A stretch of 64,000 nt of DNA from Pelagihabitans sp965238025 (lineage in GTDB: Bacteria; Bacteroidota; Bacteroidia; Flavobacteriales; Flavobacteriaceae), in the NCBI GenBank assembly GCA_965238025.1, contig OZ250162.1:2480001-2544000 (forward strand). Direction: 5' to 3'. Every line of letters begins with the position of its first letter. The first letter of the stretch is position 1. Positions 17,541-27,744 of the stretch are shown piece by piece. Below the pieces are notes generated by a model. That model saw nothing but the letters and a program-made list of their open reading frames with translations. It had not been told where the DNA came from and made no database searches. A program made the translations under genes and the position numbers.

Positions 17541-19418
17541 TTACTCCATCATTGCCGAAAGCTCGAACCAGCGTTCCGTTTTGGTTTCAATAGTATCGTT
17601 AATGTCCTTTAATGCCTTTGAGAGTTCCGCTATATCATCTCCTGAAAGATCATCGCTAATAAACCGTTGTTCTATTTCCCCTTTTTTAAATTCTAACTTT
17701 TGAATATCCTTTTCCAATTGTTTGTATTCCTTCTGCTCCGAATAGGATAGTTTTATCTTATTTTCATCTCGTTTCCAGCTATTTTTTTGCGCTTTTGGCT
17801 CGCTCTTTTTTTCCTTTTCAATCCTACTTTCAATAAGGGCACTATCCTCGTAGGCTCGAAAATCGGAATAATTGCCTGGAAAATCTTCGATGACCGCATC
17901 ACCTCGAAATACAAAAAGATGGTCTACGATCTTATCCATAAAATAGCGGTCATGCGATACTACGATAACACAACCAGGAAAATCCAGCAGAAAACTTTCT
18001 AGGACATTCAAAGTAACAATATCCAGGTCATTGGTAGGTTCATCTAAAATCAAAAAATTCGGATTTTGTATCAACACGGTACACAAATACAATCGTTTGC
18101 GTTCCCCACCACTTAATTTACTTACAAAATCATACTGTTTTTTTCGATCGAATAGAAAGCGCTCCAATAATTGTTGCGCAGATATTTGACGCCCCTTCAT
18201 TAAGGGAATATAATCCCCAAACTCACGAACAACATCGATTACCTTTTGCCCCTCTTTTATGGCAATTCCATTTTGGGTATAATAGCCGAATTTAATAGTA
18301 TCGCCCACAATCACCTTTCCGGCATCAGGCTTGTCGGCACCGGTAATAATATTCAAAAAAGTAGATTTACCCGTACCATTTTTACCAATAATGCCAACAC
18401 GTTCGCCCTTATTAAAAACATAATCGAATTTGTTGAGAATCGGTTTTCCTGGATAGGCCTTGACCAATTTATGCAGTTCAAGGATTTTGCTCCCTACCCG
18501 TTCCATATTAATTTCGAGCTGTACTTCATGCTCTTTTCTGCGCTTGCCGGCCTTCTCCTTTATTAGCTGAAAATCGTCGATTCTCGATTTTGATTTTGTG
18601 GTGCGCGCTTTGGGTTGGCGACGCATCCAATCCAATTCTTTTTTAAAAAGCTGCTTTGATTTATGATGTTCTACTGCTTCCTGCTCTATTCTGGCCTCTT
18701 TCTTTTCTAGGTAATAGGAATAGTTGCCTTTGTAAGGGTAAAGCGTGCCATTATCCAGTTCGATAATTTCATTACATACCCGTTCTAAAAAATACCGATC
18801 ATGGGTAACCATAAAGAGCGTCATATTCTCTTTGGCAAAATATTGCTCTAACCATTCGATCATCTCAAGGTCGAGATGATTGGTAGGCTCATCCAAGATT
18901 AAAAGGTCGGGCCTGTTGATCAAAGCATTGGCCAGGGCCAATCGTTTCTTTTGGCCGCCAGATAATAGAGAGACCTTCATGTTGAGGTCGTCCAATTTTA
19001 GTTTGGAAAGGATCTGCTTGTATTGTGTTTCAAAATCCCAGGCAGCAAAACGCTCCATAGCTTCGAAAGCTGCTTGGTAGGTATCTTCATCTCCAGGATT
19101 TTCCAATGCCCTTTCGTAGTTGGCAATAACCTTTAGTACTTCATTGTCAGAGGCGAAAATGGTCTGTTCTACCGTAAGTTTGGGGTCAAGGTTTGGTTCC
19201 TGTTCCAAGAACGAATTACGAATACCTTTGCGGTAATTTACCTGTCCTGTATCGGGAGTGTCTGCCCCCGATAAAATATTCAGTATGGAAGTTTTTCCGG
19301 TACCATTTTTGGCGATCAGGGCGATTTTTTGGTCTTTATTGATCCCAAAAGAAACACCCTCGAAAAGTATTCGCTCCCCAAACGATTTTGATATATTTTC
19401 TACAGTGAGTAGGTTCAT
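17541..19418 (-). CDS. ABC-F family ATPase (Uup/EttA-like)
   Basis: This encodes 625 residues with two ATP-binding cassettes and no membrane segments. Cassette 1 has Walker A AKNGTGKTSIL near residue 37, then LSGGQKKRLALANAL and LDEPTNHLD. Cassette 2 has GKNGTGKSTFL near 345, then LSGGERKRLYLCTVL and LDEPTNDLD. Between them is the charged linker and at the end a coiled coil (about 555-620), as in Uup. ABC-F proteins act on ribosomes or DNA structures in the cytoplasm. Upstream is a degenerate CAAGCT tract and the DUF4105 gene on the same strand. Confidence 0.93.
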   Translation of the reverse strand: MNLLTVENISKSFGERILFEGVSFGINKDQKIALIAKNGTGKTSILNILSGADTPDTGQVNYRKGIRNSFLEQEPNLDPKLTVEQTIFASDNEVLKVIANYERALENPGDEDTYQAAFEAMERFAAWDFETQYKQILSKLKLDDLNMKVSLLSGGQKKRLALANALINRPDLLILDEPTNHLDLEMIEWLEQYFAKENMTLFMVTHDRYFLERVCNEIIELDNGTLYPYKGNYSYYLEKKEARIEQEAVEHHKSKQLFKKELDWMRRQPKARTTKSKSRIDDFQLIKEKAGKRRKEHEVQLEINMERVGSKILELHKLVKAYPGKPILNKFDYVFNKGERVGIIGKNGTGKSTFLNIITGADKPDAGKVIVGDTIKFGYYTQNGIAIKEGQKVIDVVREFGDYIPLMKGRQISAQQLLERFLFDRKKQYDFVSKLSGGERKRLYLCTVLIQNPNFLILDEPTNDLDIVTLNVLESFLLDFPGCVIVVSHDRYFMDKIVDHLFVFRGDAVIEDFPGNYSDFRAYEDSALIESRIEKEKKSEPKAQKNSWKRDENKIKLSYSEQKEYKQLEKDIQKLEFKKGEIEQRFISDDLSGDDIAELSKALKDINDTIETKTERWFELSAMME

Positions 19419-19424
19419 TTGTAA

Positions 19425-19456
19425 AATTCAAGCTCAAGCTCAAGCACAAACTCAAA
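19425..19456. repeat. Degenerate AAGCTC/AAGTTC-type tract
   Basis: TTCAAGCTCAAGCTCAAGC and further variants lie just upstream of the ABC-F start codon. Related tracts occur at 16741-16774, 22373-22394 and 63918-63975. Confidence 0.6.
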
Positions 19457-19472
19457 ATGAGTTTATGATTAG

Positions 19473-20636
19473 TTAGGTGTTTGAAACCTTAGATTGTTTG
19501 AATAAAAAAAGGTATCTGATTAGCAAAGAAACGAGTATAAAAAGTAGTAGGGGTGAAAAAACCTGAACTTTTAGAAGCCATAAAATCAAAGTAATGAATA
19601 AAAATGCGAGGAGCGCGATTACATAGCCCCTTAACCATTTTGGCAGCTGTTTTTTCATGAGTACAAATGCAACGATCAAATTGGGCGCTGCAGCCCAGAA
19701 GGCATTGAAGTTTATTTTGGTTGCTGTATGGTCTGTAGCGAACCATAGAAAAAGAATTAGGATACCCGCCACTCCTGTAGCGAAAAAGAGCAAAAAATCG
19801 AGCCAACGACTTCTGCGGTTTTTTTTGAAATCTAAATAAGTGACACCAAATACAATTAAGGCTAAAATTGATAACCAAAAAAGAGGTGTAAAAAAAATGT
19901 TAGGTGGTTTTTGTGGTCTTCCTTCGGGTAGTACATCAATTTCCTTATAGACCAATGGATTTTGGTTGAGCTGAGATTCTTTTAACTGGTCAAAAAGATT
20001 AATCGGTAGGAAGGGGGTGCCTTTTTTATCAATGACTGAACCAAGGGCCAAATCAATTCCGAAATTTGACCATGAATTCAATTCCAAATTTTGATGGATA
20101 AGATCTCTGTATGTCGTTTCATCCCCAACATCTACAACGGCTAAATGCAATTTGTCTCCCAGAACAGTCTTCAGGGCATCAGGTAAGCGAGTGGTGCAAT
20201 TATCAAAGAAAAAATCATATTTATAATAGCGGTTCTCGGGTAGGTAATTGTTTTCCAAGAATTGATAAATCAATTTCACATCTGTTGCCGATAAATTTAA
20301 TACCTGCTCCTTTACCCAGCGTTTTTCATATTCGTAACCATACAAAAACCGTTGATACGTTTCTTTAGCAACCCAATAATCTAATTTGCCACGGGTAAAA
20401 TTAGTGTAGAAATTAGGAGCTTTGAAATCGAACATACCGTAATTGTAGACTATGTCCATACCTACAGTCGGGTCTTGCACGCGAAGTGCACTATGACCAA
20501 ACTTGCTGTTGAGTTCATCGCCCGGGCCTATGGTAAGCACACTTATTTTAGTTAATGCAGAAAGTTCGACTTGCTGGGAGTTTCCAAGTGTTCCCCATAG
20601 GGCAAATAACAAAATAAAAATCTTTTTAAGCGGCAT
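19473..20636 (-). CDS. DUF4105 (Lnb-like) membrane protein
   Basis: This encodes 387 residues with a signal peptide (MPLKKIFILLFALWGTLG). The soluble N-terminal half has the DUF4105 pattern LTIGPGDELNSKFGHSALRV and FDFKAPNFY, then FFFDNCTTRLPDAL; the Cys in DNCTTR and the His in GHSALR look like a papain-like catalytic pair. The C-terminal third has four to five transmembrane helices. Related proteins include the Lnb lipoprotein N-acyltransferase, so a role in lipoprotein or lipid acylation in the periplasm is possible but not shown. It lies upstream of the ABC-F gene on the same strand. Confidence 0.75.
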   Translation of the reverse strand: MPLKKIFILLFALWGTLGNSQQVELSALTKISVLTIGPGDELNSKFGHSALRVQDPTVGMDIVYNYGMFDFKAPNFYTNFTRGKLDYWVAKETYQRFLYGYEYEKRWVKEQVLNLSATDVKLIYQFLENNYLPENRYYKYDFFFDNCTTRLPDALKTVLGDKLHLAVVDVGDETTYRDLIHQNLELNSWSNFGIDLALGSVIDKKGTPFLPINLFDQLKESQLNQNPLVYKEIDVLPEGRPQKPPNIFFTPLFWLSILALIVFGVTYLDFKKNRRSRWLDFLLFFATGVAGILILFLWFATDHTATKINFNAFWAAAPNLIVAFVLMKKQLPKWLRGYVIALLAFLFITLILWLLKVQVFSPLLLFILVSLLIRYLFLFKQSKVSNT

Positions 20637-20840
20637 TAAAATCCATATCGATTTGTAGTTGGCAAATATCCGAATAAATATAATTAGTTGCCCTGTTGTG
20701 GTTCCTACTTCCTAGTTTATTATTTTTACTCGATAATCGAGATTTAAATATTCCAAGGCTTGCTTAGCTATTTTAAGGCCTTTTCCTTTAATGAGTTATG
20801 CTTAGGCTTGCCCTTGGATAGTTTACTGAAACCAATACCC

Positions 20841-21611
20841 ATGAAAAAGCACATTCCTAATTTTATAACCCTTCTGAACGTTTTTAGCGGCTGTGTTGCG
20901 ACGGTATTTGCCGTTTTAAACCAGTTGGAACTAGCCGCACTTTTTGTTTTCCTAGGGATTGTTTTTGATTTTTTTGATGGATTAGCGGCAAGATTACTCG
21001 ACGCGAAAAGCGAATTAGGCTTGCAATTAGACTCCCTTGCTGATATGATAACCAGTGGCTTAGTTCCGGGAATAGTTATGTTCCAGTTGTTGGGCATGTC
21101 CATGAGTGGGGGGTGGAACCTACCGGAATGGCAGACAGGATTGGATATTTCCGGCCAATCAGCATCCTTTGCTTGGAATGCCATTCAAGTGTCCGCATTG
21201 CCTTTTTTTGGCTTTTTGATTACGATGGCATCGGCTTATCGCTTGGCGAAGTTCAACATTGATGAGGATCAGGCCACTTCTTTTATTGGGCTGCCCACTC
21301 CTGCCAATGCACTGCTGATTCTTTCTTTGCCCTTAATTCTATACTACCAAAACAGTCCACTGCTCAGTGATTTGATTCTAGACCAGTGGTTTTTAATCGG
21401 TTTGACACTCTTAAGTGCCTTTCTCTTAAATTCCAGAATTGAACTTTTTGCCTTAAAATTTGAGAATTGGAGTTTTAAGGACAATGCGCTCCGCTATGTT
21501 TTTATTCTTGTAAGTCTGGTGTTGTTGATTACCTTGAAGTTTTTGGCAATTCCACTGATTATTCTGTTTTATATCCTAAGTTCGTTAATTCAAAAAGCGG
21601 TCTCAAAATGA
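20841..21611 (+). CDS. pssA: CDP-diacylglycerol--serine O-phosphatidyltransferase
   Basis: This encodes 256 residues. The start is placed at the ATG of MKKHIPNFITLLNVFSGC; the open frame runs further upstream but without family sequence. The CDP-alcohol phosphotransferase motif D-G-x2-A-R-x8-G-x3-D-x3-D is complete in FDGLAARLLDAKSELGLQLD with SLAD. Six to seven hydrophobic segments follow. It makes phosphatidylserine, the precursor of phosphatidylethanolamine, in the inner membrane. It is a single plus-strand gene convergent with lptB, with 16 bases between the two stops. Confidence 0.9.
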   Translation: MKKHIPNFITLLNVFSGCVATVFAVLNQLELAALFVFLGIVFDFFDGLAARLLDAKSELGLQLDSLADMITSGLVPGIVMFQLLGMSMSGGWNLPEWQTGLDISGQSASFAWNAIQVSALPFFGFLITMASAYRLAKFNIDEDQATSFIGLPTPANALLILSLPLILYYQNSPLLSDLILDQWFLIGLTLLSAFLLNSRIELFALKFENWSFKDNALRYVFILVSLVLLITLKFLAIPLIILFYILSSLIQKAVSK

Positions 21612-21627
21612 GGTCGTCCGGATTGGT

Positions 21628-22368
21628 TTAAAAATCCAGCTTCTTTCTACGCAGTTCAAAGTTTTGGCCCAGGTAGACCTTACGAACCATTTCATCGGCG
21701 GCCAAATCTTCTGGATGTCCCGATTTTAGAATACCCCCTTCAAACATCAAATACGAACGCTCGGTAATCGCAAGGGTTTCCTGAACATTGTGATCGGTGA
21801 TCAAAATACCTATGTTTTTGTTCTTCAGTTGTGCGACAATACGTTGAATATCCTCTACAGCGACAGGGTCGACCCCAGCAAAAGGTTCATCCAACAGAAT
21901 AAATTTTGGGTCTGTAGCCAAGGCCCTGGCAATTTCGGTACGGCGGCGTTCGCCTCCAGAAAGGAGGTCGCCCCGATTTTTTCTAATATGCCCTAAACCG
22001 AATTCTTCAATCAGGGATTCCATCTTCATTTCCTGCTCCCGCTTACTTAATTTGGTAAGCTGAAGCACGCTAAGAATATTTTTTTCAACACTCAATTTTC
22101 GAAAAACGGAGGCTTCCTGTGCCAAGTACCCAATACCATGTTGCGCTCTTTTATACATGGGGAATTTGGTAATTTCCATATCGTCCAGAAAAATCTTTCC
22201 CCCATTTGGTTTTACAAGGCCAACGATCATGTAAAACGAAGTGGTCTTACCGGCCCCATTAGGACCAAGCAACCCGATGATCTCCCCTTGGTTGACTTCC
22301 AAAGAAATACCTCGGACGACCTGACGACCGCTATAGGTTTTCATGATATTTTCGGCTCTGAGTTTCAT
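21628..22368 (-). CDS. lptB: LPS export ABC transporter ATPase LptB
   Basis: This encodes 246 residues, a single ABC cassette: Walker A LLGPNGAGKTTSF at about 35-47, signature LSGGERRRTEIARAL near 140, and Walker B FILLDEPFAGVDP. The GxDP end of Walker B and overall length are typical of LptB. It powers extraction of lipopolysaccharide from the inner membrane with LptFG. It lies next to tatC and kdsD on the same strand; kdsD supplies a precursor of the LPS inner core, which supports the assignment. Confidence 0.92.
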   Translation of the reverse strand: MKLRAENIMKTYSGRQVVRGISLEVNQGEIIGLLGPNGAGKTTSFYMIVGLVKPNGGKIFLDDMEITKFPMYKRAQHGIGYLAQEASVFRKLSVEKNILSVLQLTKLSKREQEMKMESLIEEFGLGHIRKNRGDLLSGGERRRTEIARALATDPKFILLDEPFAGVDPVAVEDIQRIVAQLKNKNIGILITDHNVQETLAITERSYLMFEGGILKSGHPEDLAADEMVRKVYLGQNFELRRKKLDF

Positions 22369-22423
22369 TTAAAATTCAAGTTCTAGTTCAAATCTAAACC
22401 ATACGAGTTGGTTGTAAGAACAA

Positions 22424-23260
22424 TTACGTTTTTTTTAACCTTCCTTCCTTTTTGGCTTCCCGCTTTAAAACCATTTTAGAAATATACATGCTAACTTGGT
22501 AAAGAACAATCACAGGAATCGCAACGATAATCTGGCTCGTTACATCTGGAGGTGTAATCACTGCAGCAAGAATCAGGACGACCACTAGGGCGATTTTGCG
22601 ATATTTTTTCATGATTTCCGGGGTTACCAAACCAACTTTTGTTAAAAAGTAAATGATGATTGGTAGCTCGAACAATACGCCACAAGCAAGCACAGATGTT
22701 TTTATGGCCCCAATGTAGGAATCCAAGTCAAACTCGTTCAATACCAATTCGCTAACCTGATATGTACCTAAAAAATTGATCGATAGCGGTGCAACTACAT
22801 AGTATCCAAAAAGCACGCCTAGGAAAAACAAAAAGGAGGCGATAAGAATAAATCCCCTTGAATTCTTTCGCTCGTTATCGTGTAAGCCCGGGCTAATGAA
22901 TTTCCATAGTTCATACAATATGTACGGAAAGCCTACAATGACCCCTGCCCAAATAGAGGTCCAGATATGCGAAGAAAATTGGGCTCCCATTTGCCTGCTT
23001 TGTATGGTAAAAGGAAGTTCATCGGCACAGAAGGCCGAGTCAAACCCCAAGGCGGTAGCAATATTGCAAAAAGCGCGATAGGTGGGAAAATCCATTTGTG
23101 AAGGACCAAAAAGTAAAGTGTCGAAAATAAATTTCTTCATCAAAAAAGCGATGCAGCCTATGAGCACCACGGCAATGGTCGAACGAATGAGATGCCATCT
23201 TAATTCTTCAAGATGGTCTAAAAAAGACATTTCATTCGGATCGGCCTTCGTTTTTGCCAT
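22424..23260 (-). CDS. tatC: Twin-arginine translocase subunit TatC
   Basis: This encodes 278 residues with six transmembrane helices. The N-terminal signature MSFLDHLEELRWHLIRS is diagnostic of TatC, and the later family stretch ends in AVITPPDVTSQIIVAIPV. It has a flavobacterial insertion with Cys residues (FCNIATALGFDSAFCADELP) in the first periplasmic loop. It recognises twin-arginine signal peptides and forms the translocon with TatA. Its start overlaps the kdsD stop by one base. Confidence 0.95.
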   Translation of the reverse strand: MAKTKADPNEMSFLDHLEELRWHLIRSTIAVVLIGCIAFLMKKFIFDTLLFGPSQMDFPTYRAFCNIATALGFDSAFCADELPFTIQSRQMGAQFSSHIWTSIWAGVIVGFPYILYELWKFISPGLHDNERKNSRGFILIASFLFFLGVLFGYYVVAPLSINFLGTYQVSELVLNEFDLDSYIGAIKTSVLACGVLFELPIIIYFLTKVGLVTPEIMKKYRKIALVVVLILAAVITPPDVTSQIIVAIPVIVLYQVSMYISKMVLKREAKKEGRLKKT

Positions 23261-24225
23261 TACAATATGCCTTCGTTGATTAAGTTGTGCAGATGTACCA
23301 CGCCCTCATAACTTCCCTCCTGTACCGCCAATAGTTGTGAAATACTGCGGCTCTGCATTAGCTCCAAAGCCTCAATGGCAAGGACATCAGTCCCAATGGT
23401 TTGCGGATTGGATGTCATAATATCCTTGGCGGTCAATCCGTTTATCGAATCATATTTGTTCAACATCCTTCTGATATCGCCATCAGTGACTACCCCAACA
23501 ATTTTTCCATTTTCCAATACCGCGGTTACGCCCAACATTTTTTCGGAAATCTCAACAATTACCTGTTTAATATCAGCATTGATATCGACCTCGGGTTTTT
23601 GATTGGTCGTTACGATATCGGAGACCCTTAGGTACAAGCGTTTTCCCAAGGCACCGCCGGGGTGGTATTTGGCAAAATCAGCCTTGTCAAAGCCTTTTAG
23701 GTTCAATAATGTCAATGCCAGCGCGTCGCCCATGACCAATTGCGCTGTGGTACTGGTAGTGGGGGCAAGGTTATTAGGGCAGGCTTCTTTTTCAACAAAG
23801 GTATTTAATACAAAATCGCCTTGTTTCGCCAAAAAGGAATCTGGATTTCCTGTCATGCTGATAAGCTTGTTGTTGCCCCTTTTGATCAAGGGCACCAACA
23901 TTTTTATCTCAGGGGTACTTCCACTTTTAGAAATGCAGACAACAACATCGTTATCTTGAATTGTTCCTAAATCCCCATGTATCGCATCCCCGGCATGCAT
24001 AAAAATCGCAGGTGTCCCGGTTGAATTTAAGGTTGCCGTTATTTTTGATGCGATAATGGCGCTTTTTCCGATTCCCGTAACCACCACACGCCCTTTTGAC
24101 TGTAATATACATTCAACGGCACCTTCAAAATCATCGTTCAACAAAGAAATAAGATGCCCGATTGCATCGCGCTGCATCCCTATTGTTTTCTTTGCTATTT
24201 CGAGTATCGGTTCGGAGTGATTCAA
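23260..24225 (-). CDS. kdsD: Arabinose-5-phosphate isomerase (KpsF/GutQ family)
   Basis: This encodes 321 residues. The N-terminal SIS sugar-isomerase domain has VVTGIGKSAIIASKI, FMHAGDAIHGDLG and CISKSGSTPEI. The C-terminal third holds two CBS domains (about 205-321). It converts ribulose-5-phosphate to arabinose-5-phosphate, the first step to Kdo of LPS. It is the first gene of kdsD-tatC-lptB and divergent from recQ, with 190 bases between the starts for both promoters. Confidence 0.92.
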   Translation of the reverse strand: MNHSEPILEIAKKTIGMQRDAIGHLISLLNDDFEGAVECILQSKGRVVVTGIGKSAIIASKITATLNSTGTPAIFMHAGDAIHGDLGTIQDNDVVVCISKSGSTPEIKMLVPLIKRGNNKLISMTGNPDSFLAKQGDFVLNTFVEKEACPNNLAPTTSTTAQLVMGDALALTLLNLKGFDKADFAKYHPGGALGKRLYLRVSDIVTTNQKPEVDINADIKQVIVEISEKMLGVTAVLENGKIVGVVTDGDIRRMLNKYDSINGLTAKDIMTSNPQTIGTDVLAIEALELMQSRSISQLLAVQEGSYEGVVHLHNLINEGIL

Positions 24226-24415
24226 TGTTTTAGTGAAATTTTAAGATGGCTTTACTAAAAGAAAGTGCTATATTTAGGAATACAAAATTACACATTCTTA
24301 GCTTATCGCAATTTTATATTAGTATAAATTAAAGCATGGTGAGTTTCGCTTAGAACAATGAAAATACGTATCTTAAAAAACGAAGTTTAAATCCCCCTTT
24401 AGATCAACTTTTCAA

Positions 24416-26629
24416 ATGACAAACGATAGTACTGTTTTGAAACAGACCGATTTACACACACCATTAAAAAAATTCTTCGGATTTTCATCCTTTAAAGGCC
24501 TTCAGGAAGAGGTTGTTCAACATATTTTGGACAAGAAAAACGCCTTTGTGATCATGCCAACCGGCGGCGGGAAATCACTCTGTTACCAATTGCCAGCATT
24601 AATGCAGGAGGGTACGGCAATCGTAGTTTCCCCGTTGATCGCCTTGATGAAGAATCAAGTTGATGCCATTCGCGGTATTTCTTCGGAACATGGGGTGGCA
24701 CATGTACTCAACTCTTCTCTGAATAAGACCGAGGTCAAAATGGTCAAAGAAGATATTACTTCTGGGGTTACAAAGTTGTTGTACGTTGCTCCGGAATCAC
24801 TTACCAAACCCGAATATGTTGAATTTCTGCAATCGGTACCACTTTCTTTTATGGCGGTCGATGAAGCACATTGTATTTCAGAATGGGGCCATGACTTCAG
24901 ACCTGAATATCGGAACCTTCGTTCGATTGTTGATCGCCTAGGGAGTGATATCCCCATAGTGGCCCTAACCGCGACCGCAACCCCAAAAGTGCAAGAGGAT
25001 ATTGTAAAGAACCTTGGGATTCCAGGTGCGAGATTATTCAAGGAATCATTTAATCGGCCGAACTTATATTATGAGGTTCGCCCCAAAACTGTTGATGTAG
25101 ATTCCGATATCATTCGTTTTGTAAAGAAGAATGCCGGGAAATCGGGGATTGTATATTGTCTGAGTAGAAAAAGGGTAGAAAGTCTTGCACAGGTACTACA
25201 GGTGAATGGCGTAAGCGCCGTACCCTACCATGCTGGTTTTGATGCCAAGACCCGGTCTAAATACCAAGATATGTTCTTGATGCAAGATGTAGATGTTGTA
25301 GTGGCTACCATTGCGTTCGGAATGGGAATCGACAAACCGGATGTACGTTTTGTAATTCATCACGATATACCGAAAAGTATTGAAAGTTACTATCAGGAAA
25401 CGGGTAGGGCTGGTCGTGATGGCGGCGAAGGACATTGCCTTGCCTTCTATTCATACAAGGATATTGAGAAACTGGAAAAATTCATGTCGGGTAAACCGGT
25501 AGCCGAACAAGAAATCGGAAATGCACTTTTACAAGAGGTTGTTGCCTATGCAGAAACGTCTATTTCAAGAAGAAAATTCATATTGCACTATTTTGGGGAA
25601 GAGTTTGATGGGGTGAATGGAGCAGGAGCCGATATGGACGATAACGTACGCAACCCTAAGGAAAAGGAAGAGGCACAGGAAAATGTGATGAAGTTGATAC
25701 AGGTGGTTCAGGAGACTAGTGAAAAATTTAAATCAAAAGAAGTTGTAAATACCTTAATAGGAAGTGTAAATGCAATGTTGGCCTCGTATAAAACCAACGA
25801 GAAAAAGGTATTCGGAATTGGTAAGGACAAGGATAAAGGTTATTGGATGGCCTTAATCAGGCAAGTATTGGTTGCAGGGCTCTTAAACAAGGAAATAGAG
25901 CAGTATGGCGTCATTCATGTAACCGATAAGGGAAAGGACTTTTTAAAGACTCCCACTTCCTTTATGATGACAAAAGACCACGTGTATGGCGCTGCTGAGA
26001 ACAATGCTATCGTAAGTGCTGCGCGTAAGGGTGGTGTAAGTGATGAAAAGTTACTAAAACAACTGAAAGACCTGAGAAAAAAGCAAGCTGATAAGCTAGG
26101 AGTACCTCCATATGTTGTTTTTCAGGACCCTTCTTTAGATGACATGTCATTAAAATACCCTATTTCTATTGACGAGCTACAGAACATATACGGGGTAGGG
26201 GAAGGTAAGGCAAAGAAGTACGGGAAGCCTTTTGTTGCGTTTATCAAGGATTATGTTGAGGAGAATGAGATTATCCGTCCCGATGACCTTGTTGTAAAGA
26301 CCACAGGGGCAAATTCTGGATTAAAACTATACATCATTCAAAATGTGGATCGGAAGCTTCCGTTAGACGATATCGCGTCGGCAAAGGGAATTAAGCTTGA
26401 CGAATTGATCAAGGAAATGGAGCAAATAGTTTTCAGCGGTACTAAATTGAACATTAGCTATTGGATCGATGAGATTTTTGACGAGGATCAACAAGAAGAA
26501 TTACATGATTACTTTATCGAGGCTGAAAGTGACAATATTGAAACGGCATCGGCAGAGTTTGATGGTGATTATGAAGATGATGAACTGCGGCTCTATCGGC
26601 TTAAGTTCACCAGTGAAGTGGCGAATTAG
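24416..26629 (+). CDS. recQ: ATP-dependent DNA helicase RecQ
   Basis: This encodes 737 residues. Helicase motifs: FVIMPTGGGKSLCYQLP (Walker A, about residue 44-60), AVDEAHCISEWGHDFRPEY (DExH and aromatic loop), ALTATATPKVQ and QETGRAGRDG. Then comes a zinc/winged-helix (RQC) region, an HRDC-like helix bundle at about 580-660 (YPISIDELQNIYGVGEGKAK) and an acidic tail. The usual four-Cys zinc cluster of RecQ is not visible in the RQC region, as in many bacteroidete homologs. It unwinds DNA with 3'-5' polarity in recombination and fork repair. Confidence 0.95.
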   Translation: MTNDSTVLKQTDLHTPLKKFFGFSSFKGLQEEVVQHILDKKNAFVIMPTGGGKSLCYQLPALMQEGTAIVVSPLIALMKNQVDAIRGISSEHGVAHVLNSSLNKTEVKMVKEDITSGVTKLLYVAPESLTKPEYVEFLQSVPLSFMAVDEAHCISEWGHDFRPEYRNLRSIVDRLGSDIPIVALTATATPKVQEDIVKNLGIPGARLFKESFNRPNLYYEVRPKTVDVDSDIIRFVKKNAGKSGIVYCLSRKRVESLAQVLQVNGVSAVPYHAGFDAKTRSKYQDMFLMQDVDVVVATIAFGMGIDKPDVRFVIHHDIPKSIESYYQETGRAGRDGGEGHCLAFYSYKDIEKLEKFMSGKPVAEQEIGNALLQEVVAYAETSISRRKFILHYFGEEFDGVNGAGADMDDNVRNPKEKEEAQENVMKLIQVVQETSEKFKSKEVVNTLIGSVNAMLASYKTNEKKVFGIGKDKDKGYWMALIRQVLVAGLLNKEIEQYGVIHVTDKGKDFLKTPTSFMMTKDHVYGAAENNAIVSAARKGGVSDEKLLKQLKDLRKKQADKLGVPPYVVFQDPSLDDMSLKYPISIDELQNIYGVGEGKAKKYGKPFVAFIKDYVEENEIIRPDDLVVKTTGANSGLKLYIIQNVDRKLPLDDIASAKGIKLDELIKEMEQIVFSGTKLNISYWIDEIFDEDQQEELHDYFIEAESDNIETASAEFDGDYEDDELRLYRLKFTSEVAN

Positions 26630-26730
26630 GTGGTAGAATACTGCTGCTGATCATATGGCTATTCACATAAACTACAGCGAATCAAAAATAGGGAAGTCTT
26701 CAAAACGGGTTGAAATCAAAAATTGTAGGC

Positions 26731-27702
26731 TTATTCTTTTTCATAGCGATAAACAAACCGTACCATAACTTCTAACAAATTATTTGCCAAGGCTCTATCA
26801 GAATCATTATAAGAATTAACATTTTCTTGCCTTTCTGAAGATACGGCCTTTAAGACATGATTCATACCTTCCAAGATGTGAAGTTCTACTTGAGTATTCG
26901 CTGCTGCCAAGGTTGTTGCATGTGAGGCATCTACCTGAATATCATGGGTACCATGAAGTATTAAAATGGGTATATCTAGTTTTGCCATTTCCTCAATGGG
27001 ATTGTATTTGAACCATGACCTCAGATAAGGTTGCACACTGGGACGAAAGATGGGGTACAGCGGCAGAGGAATACTGTCCACCATTTCTCCCTTGCCGATC
27101 CGTTCCACAATTTCTGATGAGCGTTCCAGCCCATCCGGGAACTGGGTGGCGATTTGTGCGAGCAACAGATCCCCAGCCGGTTCACCCACCCCGGCTACAG
27201 ATATAAATTTATCCACTTTCTTTTGTTGCACAGCGACCATTCCAATCAACGACCCTTCACTATGCCCCAACACAATTACATTTGAAAACCGTGGGTCCTT
27301 GTTAAGAAAATCGATCCAGTCTTTTGCATCCTCCACATAGGTGTCAAATCGCAACTCCTCTTCCTTAAACCCCTCATGCCTGCTTTGGCCTATGCCTCTT
27401 TTGTCAAACCGTACGGAAGCGATACCCACACCATACAGGCCTTCAGCCAGCATTTTAAGGGAATTGTTGGTCATCATGGGCCCGTTGCCATTCCTATCAG
27501 TAGGACCTGAACCTGCAATGATGAGTACCATCGGTACCTTCTCCTGCGAAGAGGGGAATAGGAGCGTTCCTTCAATGTCTCCCGTTTTGGTTTGCAACGT
27601 AATCGTATTGCTTTGCGATATTAGTGTTCCAATAATAAGTGTGGAAAATAATAAAGTTATCCGTAGCCTTTTTACCAGTTGTTTCGAATTAAGGAATGAC
27701 AT
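26731..27702 (-). CDS. Secreted alpha/beta hydrolase
   Basis: This encodes 323 residues from the Met that opens the export signal (MSFLNSKQLVKRLRITLLFS); an ATG 24 bases earlier is possible. The nucleophile elbow is VLGHSEGSLIG, the oxyanion region is IIAGSGPTDRNGNGPM, the acidic residue is in LHGTHDIQVD and the catalytic His is in EGMNHVLK. This is the family of flavobacterial esterase/dienelactone-hydrolase-like proteins. It is periplasmic or extracellular and the substrate is unknown. It lies downstream of the CarboxypepD_reg gene on the same strand. Confidence 0.85.
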   Translation of the reverse strand: MSFLNSKQLVKRLRITLLFSTLIIGTLISQSNTITLQTKTGDIEGTLLFPSSQEKVPMVLIIAGSGPTDRNGNGPMMTNNSLKMLAEGLYGVGIASVRFDKRGIGQSRHEGFKEEELRFDTYVEDAKDWIDFLNKDPRFSNVIVLGHSEGSLIGMVAVQQKKVDKFISVAGVGEPAGDLLLAQIATQFPDGLERSSEIVERIGKGEMVDSIPLPLYPIFRPSVQPYLRSWFKYNPIEEMAKLDIPILILHGTHDIQVDASHATTLAAANTQVELHILEGMNHVLKAVSSERQENVNSYNDSDRALANNLLEVMVRFVYRYEKE

Positions 27703-27744
27703 TAGTTTGATTTTTTTGCCCGGCATTTCAAATACTTCAATGCA